Positions 22,301 to 37,300 of a DNA stretch of 64,000 nt are shown here, one piece after another. Location of the stretch: positions 25,001 to 89,000 of the forward strand of contig JACCGJ010001780.1 in the NCBI GenBank assembly GCA_013407085.1. Direction: 5' to 3'. A program made the position numbers and the translations under genes. Source of the DNA: Atriophallophorus winterbourni. Taxonomy: Eukaryota; Platyhelminthes; Trematoda; Plagiorchiida; Microphallidae. Position 1 is the first letter of the stretch; each line of letters begins with the position of its first letter. Below the pieces are notes generated by a model that did not search any database, was not told the DNA's origin, and saw only the letters and a list, made by a program, of their open reading frames with translations.

Positions 22301-25300
22301 GGTTCTAATCATCGCCCGAGATCGTATTCACGTTCACCGGTCTATCGAAAGCAGCCCCGTTGGTGGAACGCATCAATGTCCTCCGTTGGTGGTCGACTAA
22401 CTTTGTTGAAACACCTTGCCCAGTGTTCGTACAATGAGTTTTTCGTTCGACAGCTTACCGGTTTTCTCACGAGAACAAATGCTGCTTCACCGTTAAAGAA
22501 TTTGAAGGAAAACTTCTTCGAGTTTGATGGTATGTTGTTTGTAAAGTTTGTAAATTCTTTTGATTACCTACGGTATTTGTATCGTTGGTCAACTACAAGA
22601 TTACTGGAAAATCACGAAAGATTCTGAACCAACATTTTTAATTTGACATTTAACCTGACGGTGATGATGATGGCGTCGTTTCAGATATTTGTACATTGGT
22701 TACCGCATCCTTGTACGAAGCATCTGGCTACGCAAATGATGGCTACCCAGACATCGTCGAGCAATTCGCCTCCGTCCATCCATCGTTTGTACTCGAGGAA
22801 TTCTCGAAAATCCCTGAAAATGACAATGATCAGATTCGGCTTTTATCGGTAAGTCAGCCAGGTTCAGGTATCATTGTTTCGCATTCGTTTGGTTGATAAT
22901 AAGTTCCTATACCGGTGAGCTACTGACAGAACCTTTGCTCAGTGCTCATTTCACATTTCTCAAGTTGGTCGAAACGATACTGGTGAACACTTCCCAGGCG
23001 CCACTTGTAGAATGAAACGAAAGCATCATCACTATCGGTGGCAGGCATATAACTATACCGGAATCATCATCACAGACAGCGTTACACCGGTAGCACGTAG
23101 CGAATGCTTAACTGCCATACAACCATGAAAAAGTAAAATCCTAAAAGATGGCGAAGGGTGGGACTTAAATTGCTACGGATTTGATAGAAGAGTAAGTACA
23201 AACAAACTGGAAGAGGTGCGTACACCTCGAATGGAACATGCATTCAAACAAGTTTTGTGAACGAGTAAAGCGACATCAGCATGGCAGCTTCCTTGTGGCT
23301 TTCACTGTCATGCATCATAACAAGTTTTTCTCGTCACTCCGCTTGATAACATGCCATGTGACGGTTTGGCCACCCCGAGATTTACGCCAATCAGGAATCA
23401 TACAGTGTATCTGTAGGCCGATAAATGTATTGTAGCCAACTATTTGATCTATAATTGTAAATGCTTAAATCCTGAGGTGGTCACGATGTGCCGTTGCAAA
23501 TGATTTCTTTAGTCGCACGCGAGGACAAAATGTTTTGAATGGTTTTCAGGTTAGCACCAAGTATGACTGACCCGTGCAATGATTTGGACACCACATATCC
23601 AACCATTTCATTGATTCGATTGTTGAGCGTATGACCTTTTATCAAATATGTGCTCCAAGCCTATTGGGGGGAGTCGTCAAATATTTTCCGCATTTTTGCT
23701 AATCAGTGTGATGAATTCATGCGTAATATTTATGATTATTATGTAAATACCAGACGGTTGAACAGGTCTTAGTCGATTGTCTACTTTAGTTTACTTGCGT
23801 AGTCTCAATCAAGAAAAGTTGAACGACGTTATTTCCAGCCTTATCTAACAGTGTCATGCAAGCACAACTTGTTTGCCATTCTTCCACTGTTTCAAACGCA
23901 TGTGGATCCTGATCCTACTATCCCTGCCGGATGAGTGAAAACAGCACGAAACCAGTCGTGGGGTGTGTGATGGAAATGTATGCTAATGAGCTTTGACGTT
24001 ATTTCCCGTTTTCATGTGATTTCTTTTAATAAAGACAACACGCAGACCATTTTAGCTCTTTTATAATTTGTGGTCTTGTGATCACTCAATTTATCGGTGG
24101 CCTGTTATTTCGCCGAGTTTGACCACCTTGAAGCATCTTGTTTTCGCTGATTTCCATAGACCCTCCGGCCATGGCTGCAAGAAGCGATATCTTCTACACG
24201 ACTGTTGGAATCGAACTACACCGTCGATGGCCCCTTATCCTGGAAGGCGTTTCATCAGCTTGCTGGTCGTGGATCTGATGAAACGTCTGAACCTCAGCCT
24301 ATTCCTCTTTTACGCATCGGTGGTGTTGATAAGGAGCATACGCTAATATCACCTTTCGCAATTCGCGACTGGGTTAGTGTCTTTTTCGCACCATATTTCA
24401 CTTTTTCTATTGACACTCGTTATACGACAACCTCGCTCATTTTGGCCAGTCACTATACTATAAGAAGTGAGACATCCCTAGTCAAGCCACGAATAATGGT
24501 TTCTTTGGCCAATTTTGCCCTGTATCCTAGCAAGCTTTTTCTCCCATTGACAACTACTAATTGATGAATAAAGCCGTCTAAGATGAATAGTGATTGGCCT
24601 CATCAGGATAACTTCGGTTTATACGCAGCACTTCTCCGAAGAAAGTTCACGACTAAGGCTTTCGCGACATTACTCGTTTAACGAAACCAGTCAACATTCA
24701 TATTGCTCCAGGGGCAATGTTTTAACTTAACAAATCGCACTGGATCAGAACCTTTTCGGTTGCTTTGCAAACTTTATCGTTGGGTCTCGTCTCGGCCAAC
24801 ATCGTGCTAAATTGATGGCCACCGGTAGTGAGCTGCATACTGAAATAGGCGGTTGTCTCACTCTTATCTCAATTTATATTTTGTTTCTCATATCTGTCTA
24901 GGCCTGGACAACCTGGCAGTATCTTAGCCCATGTGCAGTCTCTGACTGTGCGGCACTTTGCTTGGATCAGGCTTGTGCTTTCATACATACAATCTCGCTT
25001 ACTTCTTTGTATTTCGGTATCATATTCCTCACCAAACACAATTCAATGGATTACGCATACCGTGTTTGAAAAGTGTTGATTAACTCGCTTTTTATTTGTA
25101 GGATCGACTGTCGCTGTCCCCATTGTCATGTCAAAAACAAATTGCCTATGCTGTGGTCGTACCTGGGTTAGTTCAACCTGCCTCGAGTTCGACCGATTCC
25201 GGGAATCACATATCTCAGAGCCCACTTCCCCCACACAAAGACCGTCATGTTTCTGATGAGGAAAACCTTTTAGAGCGCTCGTTAGCCGCGTTTTTCAACG

Positions 25301-28300
25301 AATTGTCCATCACATACGAAAACTGTCGTTTGGGCCAGCACCTACCGTATTATCAACCTGAACTGAATCAGCCACAGACCGCGTTTATTTTGGTTGATCC
25401 TGTGGAAGGTGCGTTGTTTCATTCTCATTCAAAGTGTGAAAGCGATATGCTTTTCAGCCAGTTTTGTCGTTGCCCTTATTATTAATATTAATCTCATCCG
25501 CAAATATCATTTTATCGATATCGCTGTTATGTACTTATGAACTCACACGCCTAGCAAACTGCCATCATCGACGAGGGCTAATGTGTTTCCAGATTGCCCA
25601 AACATGGATGACATCACAAGTCAAGATCCCTGCAAAGTGCCACACTCGCATAGACTGTACGTGGGCTGAGATATTGTCAGATTGCCAATGCCTAACCAGA
25701 TAAAATAGAAATAAAATTGTAGTGAGAGTCCAGTATGCTTTCGCATGCACGGTGTTATTTGCGCAGTCGTCGTCATCATGGACAGGTAACAAGCATCAAG
25801 TCCTTAAGTGCCACACAACCATGTCAACGTAGAAAATTCTAACAAAATATGGGGAAGTGTGGGACCTGAAGTGCTACTGAACATAGGAAAGATTAAGCAC
25901 AAACAAACTGGGAAGAGCTGCCTACACCTCGAATGGAACATGCATTCAAACAAGTTTCGTGAACGAGTAGAGCGACATCAGCACGGCAGCTTCCTTGCGG
26001 CTTTCACTGTCATATGGAGCTTTCCTCCACCACTTGACAGATACAAGATTAATCAAACACTCCAAGAAGATGTCTACATTAAGAATGCGATGCTTGGCCT
26101 AACCAGCGAAGTTTATGCACGTTAACATTGTTTTGATATCCACGTCGCTACTAAAGGTTCCATTACGGATAGTTGCGTTACGTATCCGGTGATTACAAGC
26201 ACCTCTAGTGGTTGTGGAACACCTGAAGACGTCTGTGCGCTGTACGAATGCACATGCCAAAGCATAAGCAGGAATCAGCTTCTGAAAGTGGACTGGAGCG
26301 TCGATCGCGCTTAATGTATGTATGAAATCACAAGCCTGATCCGGCAAAGTGCCACACAGTCAGAGACTGCATGTGGGCTAGATACTGTCAGGTTTTGCCC
26401 AAGCCTAGACACGATAGGAGAAAATAAACAAAAATGGTAGTGAGTCTCTAGCCTGTTTCAGCATGCAGTTCACTACCTGTGGCCCATCAATTTAGCACGG
26501 TGTTAGCTACACAGCACAAAGTACTCGATCGCGCTAGTACGTCTATATTTCCTTCACAGTGATAAAGAGTATGTACGACTCAAAGAAATCACCAATCTTT
26601 GAATATTGATCGAGTGTGTGATGCGCACGAGTGATTGTTTCACAAGTAAGCGTCGATGCTAGCTATTGGTGTGTTACTTGACACATTTTCGACCTCATTT
26701 ACATTGCACAAATTCGTACTGCTGGAAACATGAAAATATCCGATTTGCTGGAAATTTCTAACCGTTGGATCGTTCACTGGCCTATTAGTTAATCAACCAA
26801 AGTTGTGCCATCTGTCGTGGGTGATAGTTTTATCTCGAATCGCCTGCTGCTCTAATTGACCATCTCGATGCTTGTGCAGTCACGTGATCCGATAAGACAA
26901 TAGTTAGTTACAATCAAGCATGTCTTATAATCTCATCAGGTAGCAGTCTTAAACATCTTGTTTTGCTTCAGTTAGGGCTTATTACGTGAAGTGATGAACG
27001 AAATTTTTTACACCATATGGCATTGACGACCCCACGAAACTATCATGATAATGTTACTGGATTTATTGATTGTGCAGGTTCATCGTTAGTAACAGTGATT
27101 TCTGTCCATTGGAAAATTCCCTGGGCGTTAACACCGGATGTTCCAGTCCGCGACAAGTTTATTTGGACATATTCTGAAGCTCGCAACGGTTTCTGAAGTA
27201 TTGAATATATAGTGTGTTTTGTCAGGTTGATATTGCTTATCAGCCTAACAGGTTCCCCCATCAAGTTACAATTTGTCGATGAATGATGTTTCTTGTCCGT
27301 CTTGATTGATAATTTCCACATATGATCCCGTTTTTAGCAAATGCCGTAACCAAAAGTTTCACAGCAATTCCCGGCATCTCGTAATTCGTTCAAAATTGAA
27401 TCAGTTGATACGAAAAAATGATGCATTTGGCCGCAGATAGCGTTAACATGTAACGAAAAAGCGGGAATAATGTGTGGAGAAATTAATGTTTTATACAGCC
27501 GATTTGAATGCCCCGCGTCATGATGCATGCAGAAATATGCTGTTTCGATTTTTCTCACATATCTCTTCAGGTCTGAGTAACCTGACAATATCTTTGCACA
27601 TGCACAGTTTGACTGTGCTGCACTTTGTCTGGCTCAGGCTTGTGATTTTATACATACATGCATACGGTATGGTGCTTTGTTACTGTTGACCTGCTTTGGT
27701 CGATGTCGAACATGAATGTGTGTCACAAGCGCAAGATTCTCTTATTTTTCACCGTTTCGTGTGACTGTACAGTCCGATTCGTAACGATGATCATTAACAG
27801 TGTTTGCGTGGTATTGGTATCGTTACTACCCCTTTATTGGTCTAAGGCCGTGTCATCCTGCGTTATCCACTCGCTTTCCTTGGATTTGAGTATCACTATT
27901 TAAAGAATAATTTGTTTGCTTCAAGTGACAATCGTCTCATGTTATATTATTATCTTACCTCTTTCTATACGTCGTATAATGCATTTTCATTTGCTCGTAG
28001 ACGCTCCGTCAACCGGGGATCAGCGGTCTGTGCTAAAGCGTCTGTATGAAGCGCTTTTTGAATGTTTACAAGACCCCGAGCACGTCTCGGAAGCGTTTAT
28101 CAATAGCCTCAGATCCTATCTCCTCTCCGCGTGTTCGACCGTGCTAACTGCGTTGCACGATCGTGGCGTATCCGTCAACCGTCGTTCCGCACGGGGATCC
28201 GGTAAATGCCCCGATGTGACAAATCCCTTTCCACCGTTCTCTCAATCCAACGCGGATGTCCACAAGTTCGATCGGAGCATAAAAGATGCTCCGAAGGGGA

Positions 28301-31300
28301 CTAAAATTGTAGGCCATTCGTCAAAAAATCCGCAGAACGGTCAAGGCCCTTTGACCACTTCATTGGACACGTCTGCCTGGAACTCATCGGAAGATACTTA
28401 TCTGATCATTTACCTTCTCAATCCGTTTTCTCAGGTACATTGTTCTTCCATCACTTGTTTTTTCCTCCGTGTCTGATGCATAAACTGTGTTTCCTGATAT
28501 TAGTGCGGAATCTATGAGTCAGCGATCTTGCTCCTCAAGTTTTCTTGATATAGACGTATGTGATTTACAGATGTGCAATCGTGCTGTACTGTGCGGCTAA
28601 CTCCGTGCGAAATTGATTGGCCAGAGGTAGCGAGCTGTATGCTGAAACAGGCTGGAGTCTCACTATTATCTCCTATTATTTCTTCTTCCTCATATCTGTC
28701 TAGGCCTGGGCAAACCGGGCAGTATCTTAGCCTACGTGCAGGCTTGTGCTTTCATAATAATAATATTAATATGTGATTTACAACAGCTTTGCAACGTATT
28801 CAACTATGTTTGATGGATTCATTGATACTTTTATAAAGTCCCTGGTGCTCAGTACTACATCTTGTGTTGCTGGTGATTAGCAATTTCGCATTTATGTTCG
28901 ATTTTAGTCTTCTCGGGTTCTACGTGAAGCACAATTGGATCGTATGTTTGGGCAACGTGTCGTGCCATCTTATAGACCAGGCTTTTGCAATTACTACTGC
29001 AATGGTTTCATTTAATGGTGAAAATTGCGATTTCCATAATTTAAATTTGGTGTATAAATTAGAAATCTAGCACCATGTCCTCTGTAAGAAACAATACGGA
29101 TCTTCAATGCTAAAAATGGCTTAAGAAAGCCATAGTGCCTTTTGAGTTTGAAAACCCTATCCTATCTGTGTTTTTTTGAAAATTAGACTCGTCAAAGGCG
29201 TTTTTAGATTGGGTAACATAATAATAATAATAGGTCCTGATATCTTACAATGTTCGCGTTTATCTTACTGCCAGCTCTGCGACACCAGTCCGGAATTAAC
29301 CCGAGCGGTGACACAAGGTTTCTTGGAATGTGGGCATCTAATTCTGACGGCGCTTCCCACCTCTTGGCAGCCTCGTGCCAACATTCAACTGCTTCCGATG
29401 GAGCAAATCACGTCGGACTATTTGTGGCGCTTGCGTTCCATTTCGTTAGCAGTTTACTCATCGGTTAATCGATACATTGAACCTACTCTGATCAATGCGA
29501 ATCGCACTTTGACCGGGCTAGGTCCAGCGGCGGAGAAAGAAACCATTTCCAACGAAAAAGAGGTAAGTCGAACGGAAGTTGAAATCTTAGTATTGTATTA
29601 AATATTTCATTTGAAAGCCGCCGCTGCCCCAAAGCACCGCTCCCACGGTAAAATTTGTTTTCCCCGAATTACGAGATTTTATTTGATTCCATAACCGGTT
29701 ACAATTTAATCGGTCGCTATCCATCAAGTAGTCTTTTGCACGTTTAGATCCAAGGGGTGTTGATTTACCTGTCACATAATATGTACTAGAGCACCTTCGC
29801 TGAGAGAGCCATCGACTCCTGCAGAGATGATCATTAAATTGTAATCAAAGTTACCACCCCATCTGATTTGTAACGTCAGGTCACGTCGTGATTTGTTACG
29901 TAGCATCAGTACTGAATTGTTGTTGTTGGCCTCCTTCGACGATGGTTGTACCTCACATACGCATGTTGGTTTCATCCTCCTCAACGTTTGGAATAATTCA
30001 ACAGTCTTATTCGGAAGGAACAATCTCTCCGATAGCGCTCACACTGATATTCAGCACTCGGTGTCAGTAATGAATTACACTTAAGAATTTGTTGTAATCC
30101 TCTTGATATCGTTATTTCAATGACTAGAATATATTTTACCTTTATTTTTATATTTATAATTGCTTGTGGGCGTGATACTACCCGGTTGCCCATACCGAAG
30201 TAGGGGGTTGGCTTAGGGGGCCGCACCCGGAGCCTTTGGCCAGAAAGCCTGAACCACAAGGCAGTGGGTGGAGACTGAGTTCGTCTGACCTCTATCCATC
30301 GACCTTCCTGTTATATGTAGCTCTGCTGGCACCAAAAGACACCACTCAGTATAGCTTAATGAGTCATGAAGGTACACAAACCATCGCACCACGTTAAGGT
30401 CCAGTCTCAGCGCGACGTACTAGAATATATAGCAATTCACGTGCAGTTTCATAGGTTTTCAGTCACGCACATTGTGTATGGACGTATATACTCACAAGCC
30501 TAATCCAGGTAAAGTGCCGCACAGTCAAAGTTATAACATCTTTAGTATGTATCTCGCCAGGCGGCCAGCTTTAGGGAGTGATAAGGAAGTGATGTGGGCT
30601 TGTTTATTAAGCGTGCTTGGTCGAATTTTTTGAATGATAGAAATGATTTGATTTTAATCATCTCACACCAAAGCAAAATAACGCTACGCTTGATTCCAAC
30701 ATATGCAAAAGGTTTCGTTCACTGACTTACTGACTCGGGTCGGTTTAAAAAAACATATTTTAGGTATCCATATTTTTGCAACTCGATTCAATGCTTCAGA
30801 CCTCTCGTACGATTGTTGATGCAAATGATTGTACAAAGAGTTGACTATCTTCAATGTTTTCTTAAACTTACCAATGTCTCACTCGTGGGTATTAACATCC
30901 GGCTAAACTACTCCCGGAGCCCGTCGCACAAATTTAAGTTTTCTCAAAGCGTTCGGTATTAGATGCAGTTCTTCTGTGTTTTTACGGAAACACTGGCTAC
31001 GTTTTTTTCAATGCAGCACACCCGAATACTGGCATTAAACCTTTCATTCTGCACGTAACCACTCCGTTTTTTCATCTCTACCATCTCCCTTTTCAGTTCT
31101 CTTTTTTTATCTTTCATTCAAGGTTTTCCACCGAAGAGCAGTGCATGCTCCTCCGTTCGTTCTGGCTGGCGATCAGAATTCCGCTCGGTGGGACCTGCCT
31201 CCGGCCGACCCGTTTTGTCGTTCATCGGTCTTGTTTGTAGCCTATTGTCTATCTCAAGATCAGCAATGGTTGCTTGCCAGTTTCACGGACGAATGTGGCA

Positions 31301-34300
31301 GCTTGCTTGACCAGACCATGATCAACGTTAGCGTGCCGTCGATGTTCTTCAACGAGATCGAAAAGCGCCGAACGCAATTGTCCACGGCCAATGGACAACA
31401 TTCCGATACGGTGCCCACGCACTTGATCAGCCCACGTCGTATTGGTCTTGCTCGTTTGTGGGATTACATCATCAACTTGCTGAGTCGTACTTCTAACCCG
31501 TGGCGTCTAGTGATTGGTCGAATCGGTCGGTTGGGCCACGGAGAATTGAAAGGTAAGGTTGCTCGCGAATATTCGTCATCCTGTGTTTGATCTCATCACA
31601 TCGCTAGCGATTTTGTTTTTTAAAGCATTATGGTTACTGAACGCGTGTAGATCGAAGAGCTAATTGTTCGGACGTCGGGATTCCGTTGCCCCAGTATTTT
31701 TGCGCTAGCTTCTTGATCAGCTCACTGTTGACGAACAATTCATGTGATAGAACGGTGGTTGAATGCACTCAGGTTGGCCGCTGTTGTTTCATTCGCTTGC
31801 CCACTGCTCGGGAACGATGGCCTTAGCTCGTCTAATGCTTCCATCTAGAATTGTAGAATGTGGACGTATATACCACAACGCGCGCCAGACTGACTCTTCG
31901 TTGGATCGCTATATCAAGTCCTCGTCTAGCCACTAGTCAGAATGGCCTTCCGCTTGTTAATATGTATTGCTGAATTCACTTGTGGACTGTGTATGAGGCC
32001 ATATGAACGATGCGCATTCTCGCAGTATTTCTGTGCTGAGTGCTAAATTGATTGGCCACCGGAAGTGAGCTGCATGCTGAAACCGGCTGGAGTCTTACCA
32101 TCATTTCCATTTCTGTCTTTTTTCTCATATCTGTCTAGGCTTGGGCAACCTGATAGTATCTTAGTCCACGTGCAATCTATCACTATGCGGCACTTGGCCT
32201 GGATCAGGCTTGTGCTTTGATACAGGTGCACATGAAGGTCTACTATCAGAACGGGCTTTAAACGTTGAGAGTATTTTCGCGTATGTGAGAGGAATTTATG
32301 TGACTACCTTTGACAATTGCAACTAAAAATGCAGTCTACAGTCCCATGACGACAAAACTTCTTGACCTTGGCGAATCAATACTTAGCAGAACGCTCGTTA
32401 AACACAGCCGTTTAAGTTATCATTACAACCATAATGTGCTCTTGATATAAGATTAAGATTACTTTGAAGCGACTGTATATTAGGCTTCGTACAAGAAACC
32501 AAGTTTGTCAAATACGCGATTACAGAGTGATTCCCGATAAAGCGCTCAAGTCGTTAATAAATACATTATGTTGCTCACGTAGATATGGAAGATGTTTTTA
32601 ACGTAATCTCGGTTGAACCAGCCAAGTATCTTTCATTCGCGATTTAGCAGAATACCCTTAATTTCCATAATGCAAAGAAATTTGAGTGCAGTCGGTTAGA
32701 GCAGTTCTTTAGGTAACGTTTCACTTCTGACACCGAAGCTTCGTCAGACCAAGGGTGATAGTCAGGACAGGGAACATGATTAAGTAGTAGTCAACCCACC
32801 ACCACTTATTTGACCTTACCGCTAAACAGCCTACAGTACGCCTAAGCTGTGCCACGTCTCGTGGGAATAACCAGAATCAGTGGTCGATTTTCCTCACAGT
32901 GTGTATCCACGTCAATCTGATACAAGTGAACACGGTCAAGGTCAGTTGACACAGCTGCGCACATACGTAAATGTACATAACTAACGGGGTTAAGCCCTGT
33001 ATGCTGTACACTTCACATGGCATCATTAGATTATATACGTATTTCTAGTTAGTTCCATCTTTATGTGATGCCTTGACGAGGTCTTCAGAAATAATGGCTA
33101 CACTAATTGAAAAGCTTCGGAAAGCAACGTATCTTTCTCGGACGCGATGAGTATTTTGAATCGACGACTGTCTCGATTGCGCTTTCACAATTTTTCTGCC
33201 TACACTTTTTGGCTTGGTATCGCCTGTTTCCATCCTTCGTTTTGCTTCCCAATCGTTGTTTCAAACACGTATTTTGTAATTTTTTCTCACACCTGTGCCA
33301 AAACTAACCGGACGGATTCTGCGGTCAATCAAGCAGATATGCTCTTGTCAGCTTTTGTGGCCTTTTTTAACTATCTAACCTGTGCTTAAACCGGGAATAA
33401 GCAAGCCATGCGACCAATTCGATCATGTAGATTAACATCTTTATTCCACCAAAAGTGTTTCATTTTGCGTGCTGTTTCGTAAAACGTTTATCGTCGCTGA
33501 ACGCACGCACTAGACCTCTGCAAACGGCCAGCGCTCGTTGTTCCGTGCCTATCCTACAAGTATGCCTGCTTCTTGATCAAACCCTGAATGGCTGTATGTC
33601 CGTTTGTTCGTACCACCAAGAACATGAGCATGCGATGTGTCACCAGTCCTGGTACCCCACCCAGCATTTCTGTGCTGTACGGCTAACATCGTGCTAAATT
33701 GATTGGCCAACGGTAGTGAGCTGCATGCTGAAACACGCTGGAGTCTCACTACCATTTCTATTTCTCCCCTCATATCTGTCTAGGCCTGGGCAACCCTGAC
33801 AGTATCTTCGCCCACGTGCAGTCTCTGACTGTGTGCAACTTTGCCTGGATCAGGCTTGTGCTTTCACACCATACCATACCTCACCCATCACCTCAACGGT
33901 CATTTAAAAAAATTTGTAGTTGTGTGAGTGGGAGAAAATTAGCCCTTCCTAGCTGTGGTGCTGTCATACTGAAACGCTCGGATATGTGGCCTGCGACTAC
34001 TGAATAACCCAAAGCAGACATACAACGAAAGATCACGACAGTCGAACGTGAATGGCAACAAATCTGCATCAGGTGCACGCGCACTTTATGTTATTCTCAT
34101 CCTACTGAATTGCATTCGTGTCCTTTTCTATTGATCTGACGGCGTATAATCACTGGGGTTTTACTCGTTTCGTTAAACCATTAATGACGTCATCTCTCTC
34201 TCTCTCTCTCTCGGTTTTCGCTTGTCCTACCTGTTATCAGTCGGTATGTTTCGGATTTGTGGCAAACAATTGATTGCATCGTTTGTTGTTTATTATCGAT

Positions 34301-37300
34301 GTCTGCCACTTATCTCGGTTCGTGTCATATACCTAGGCAAAAGCCCAGAGTCAGGCAGTGGGTGGGCTGGTCCTTGTTCGATAGGGATACGCATTATCTG
34401 TATTTGTTGGCCTCCTTCGGTCGATATGATGTTTAATCTTTTTTTCACCGTCTGGGATTTTTGTCTTTGCTGCCGCCTCAAATTGTTAAAAGCTAACCCA
34501 ATCGACATGGTTGCCTATTAAATGCAATGTGATACAAATAGTACCAGGTCGTCAATGTTTGCACATGCTATTTTTCTAGCTTTCTTTCTATCGTCACGCA
34601 TTTCAATACTGTACGTGAAAGAGCTAACTGCAACCTTTTTCAAGATTTTTTGTGAGAGTCAGCTAAAAGAAATATGCCCGTCAACGTGTTCTTTCAGAAA
34701 AGAGTTAGGAAAGTTTTGTTTGTCATGACTAATGCTTTCGTATTCCTCAACATTAATTCAAAAAATCTTGAACTTATCGGTTTCCCTCCGAGACAGCTTC
34801 AACTCTTTAAGTTCTCCGACTGCTATTAATTGTTCACTCAAGTTCACCAAGGCATCAAGCAAGGTTGTGTTCTTGCCCTTGGGTAGCTTGGCACTTACTC
34901 ATTTACAGGATGCAAGTTGTTCTCGTTTGGAAGCACGAATCATGATGCCGTCAAATTACGCTTACTTACAATGCAATCATTCTTTCTCATTCTGGAAAAC
35001 AACATCAATCGCTTTTTGCCTTATTTTTTATCGGCATTAGTAAAATTGAGTTTCATAGTCTGGACCAAGCCACCTCCTATTGTCATTATTGTGTGCTGTG
35101 AGCTTCGGCAGGTGCATCGCCTTACATCTCTATCTAAGAATTATCAATAACCTCTCACAAGAGGTATTTTGTATGTGTGAAATCACATACATGATCCAGA
35201 CAAATTACCTTGAAGTCATCGACCATACGTTGGCTATGATACTCGCAGACCGAGGCAGATATGCGAATGAAAATAGAAATAGCCATGAGACTCCAGCATG
35301 TGTTCGCATGCAGCTCACTACCGGTGGTAAATCAATTTAGCTCGGTGTTAGCTGCACAGAACTGAAGTACTTCACGGTAGTAAGTCCACAAGATACTCAG
35401 ATCAAAAGGCAAATCAGTATAACATCAATCCTGTTGTCATGTTTACTCTCCCGCGAAATGATTGATAAAACGCAGCTATTTGCAAGTGGTACTTGCGTCT
35501 TAATGCATGACAGTTAAATTTGCTTAATTCACTACCGATACTCATGCAAGGGGAACGATTTCCATTTAGTGAACATTCGTCGTGCCTTGAACATAACTTG
35601 AATGTACAGGGTCACGATTCCTAGCCTATGGTTGTTACCGGTGATATACTACATGGATTATCATCTGATCGAGTTTGAACTGTCATCGTTGTCATGTGTT
35701 TGAACGAACTCAACGTTTGGTTTTGCGAGATTTTCGTTTCCGCAAATGATGATACCGCGACAAGATCGTGAATACCCTTTCTTCTTTGATTCGATGTATT
35801 CATTTTCTGCGACATTAAATCGGAATTACCTGGTAATTATGGTCGTTTCATGTGTGAGACAGTTTCTCTCGGTGGGTCCTCCGTATGTTCTTTAGAAGAT
35901 GAGCGTTTGTTTATCAACTGGTATTTCTTCCGGTTTTACCGTAAAATAACATCTGTTCGAGCCGAACTGGACACGGCCTTTACCACTTCCCATCGCCACG
36001 GCAACGTGACAGTAACATCGCCCACGTGCAGTCTCTGACTGTGCGGCACTTTGCCTGGATCAGGCTTGTGCTTTCATACCATACCATACCACGGTTAAAA
36101 TCTGTCCGCTTGAATAAGTACGTCGTCTCACATATCTTAGTTGAAATATTGCGTAACATTCTCGCTAGAGACGGTAGAGACAAAAATTATGGTATGGTGC
36201 AATCTGGATTATAACAGTGGCCATGGGGATGACGGATCCAGCCTTATTGCAGATATAACAAATGCAACAGCAGATTGAACAAAATGGACGAAATACAGCT
36301 AAACTTTTCCAAGCACGAACAAAACACGATAGCACTCAACCTCAGACTTGATTAACATTTTCGGATTATGCGATTGTGCGCACTAAATGCCTTACTGTAT
36401 GGCAGCGAAACCTGGACAATCCATGCAAGTCACGAAAGGATGTGTTTTGCGATTTTCGGAGTATCCTTCACATGTATCGCAGATGGGCAGAGTAAAAATG
36501 TTGAAGTGCTTTTTAATGAAGATCCATACTACATGCTCACTATACTGTGACAACGTCGCCTACGCTGGCTGTGTCATATCTACTGAATCGAAAACGGTGG
36601 TATTCCGAAATATATGCTCATTGAGAAGCTGAAATCAAATAACTGGCCTTCAGATATACCGTACTCGTTTGTGAACGAGATATGAAGATCCCTTGATGTA
36701 GACCCTAGTAGTTTGGAAGAGCGTGCTCTTGACTCTGTTACTTTGGAGGCATAGTGTGAAGCGCTGGGTAAGATCAGTTGCTGCTTCCGCCTGGTGAGCG
36801 TAGATCACGCCGAAACGTTGCTGACTCCGCCATTCGCTTTGAACACTGTACGAGGTATATTTACTCCCGAATTGAACTATCTTGTCATGAAACAGTATGA
36901 TTTATGTGGTCACCATACGTTTGTGATGTTAATTAACGGTTGATATCTTCCACTGGAGGTCAACAACAACAATATATATACCAATGTATTGTGGTGTCCA
37001 CATCCCCATCCCTTACACACCACTACTGGTTACTGGCTGTTTGCCGTCATCAGGTGGAGACAGTAAGATCAGGTTCCGTGAGCAATATATATATATATAT
37101 ATATATGGAAATGTTTGGCTTCAACTTTTTTCGATCTACAACCTATTGTCATCGTTCCTCTTGTATCACTATTGTTCAACAATTTTTTCTTTCTGTTAAC
37201 TGTAATGAAAGCTGTGAAACAATAATCGAGTTCAATCAATAAACCTCAGATGAACTGCCCAATACGAGTGCATCCGTCTCTCCCACGTGACTGGATAGTC

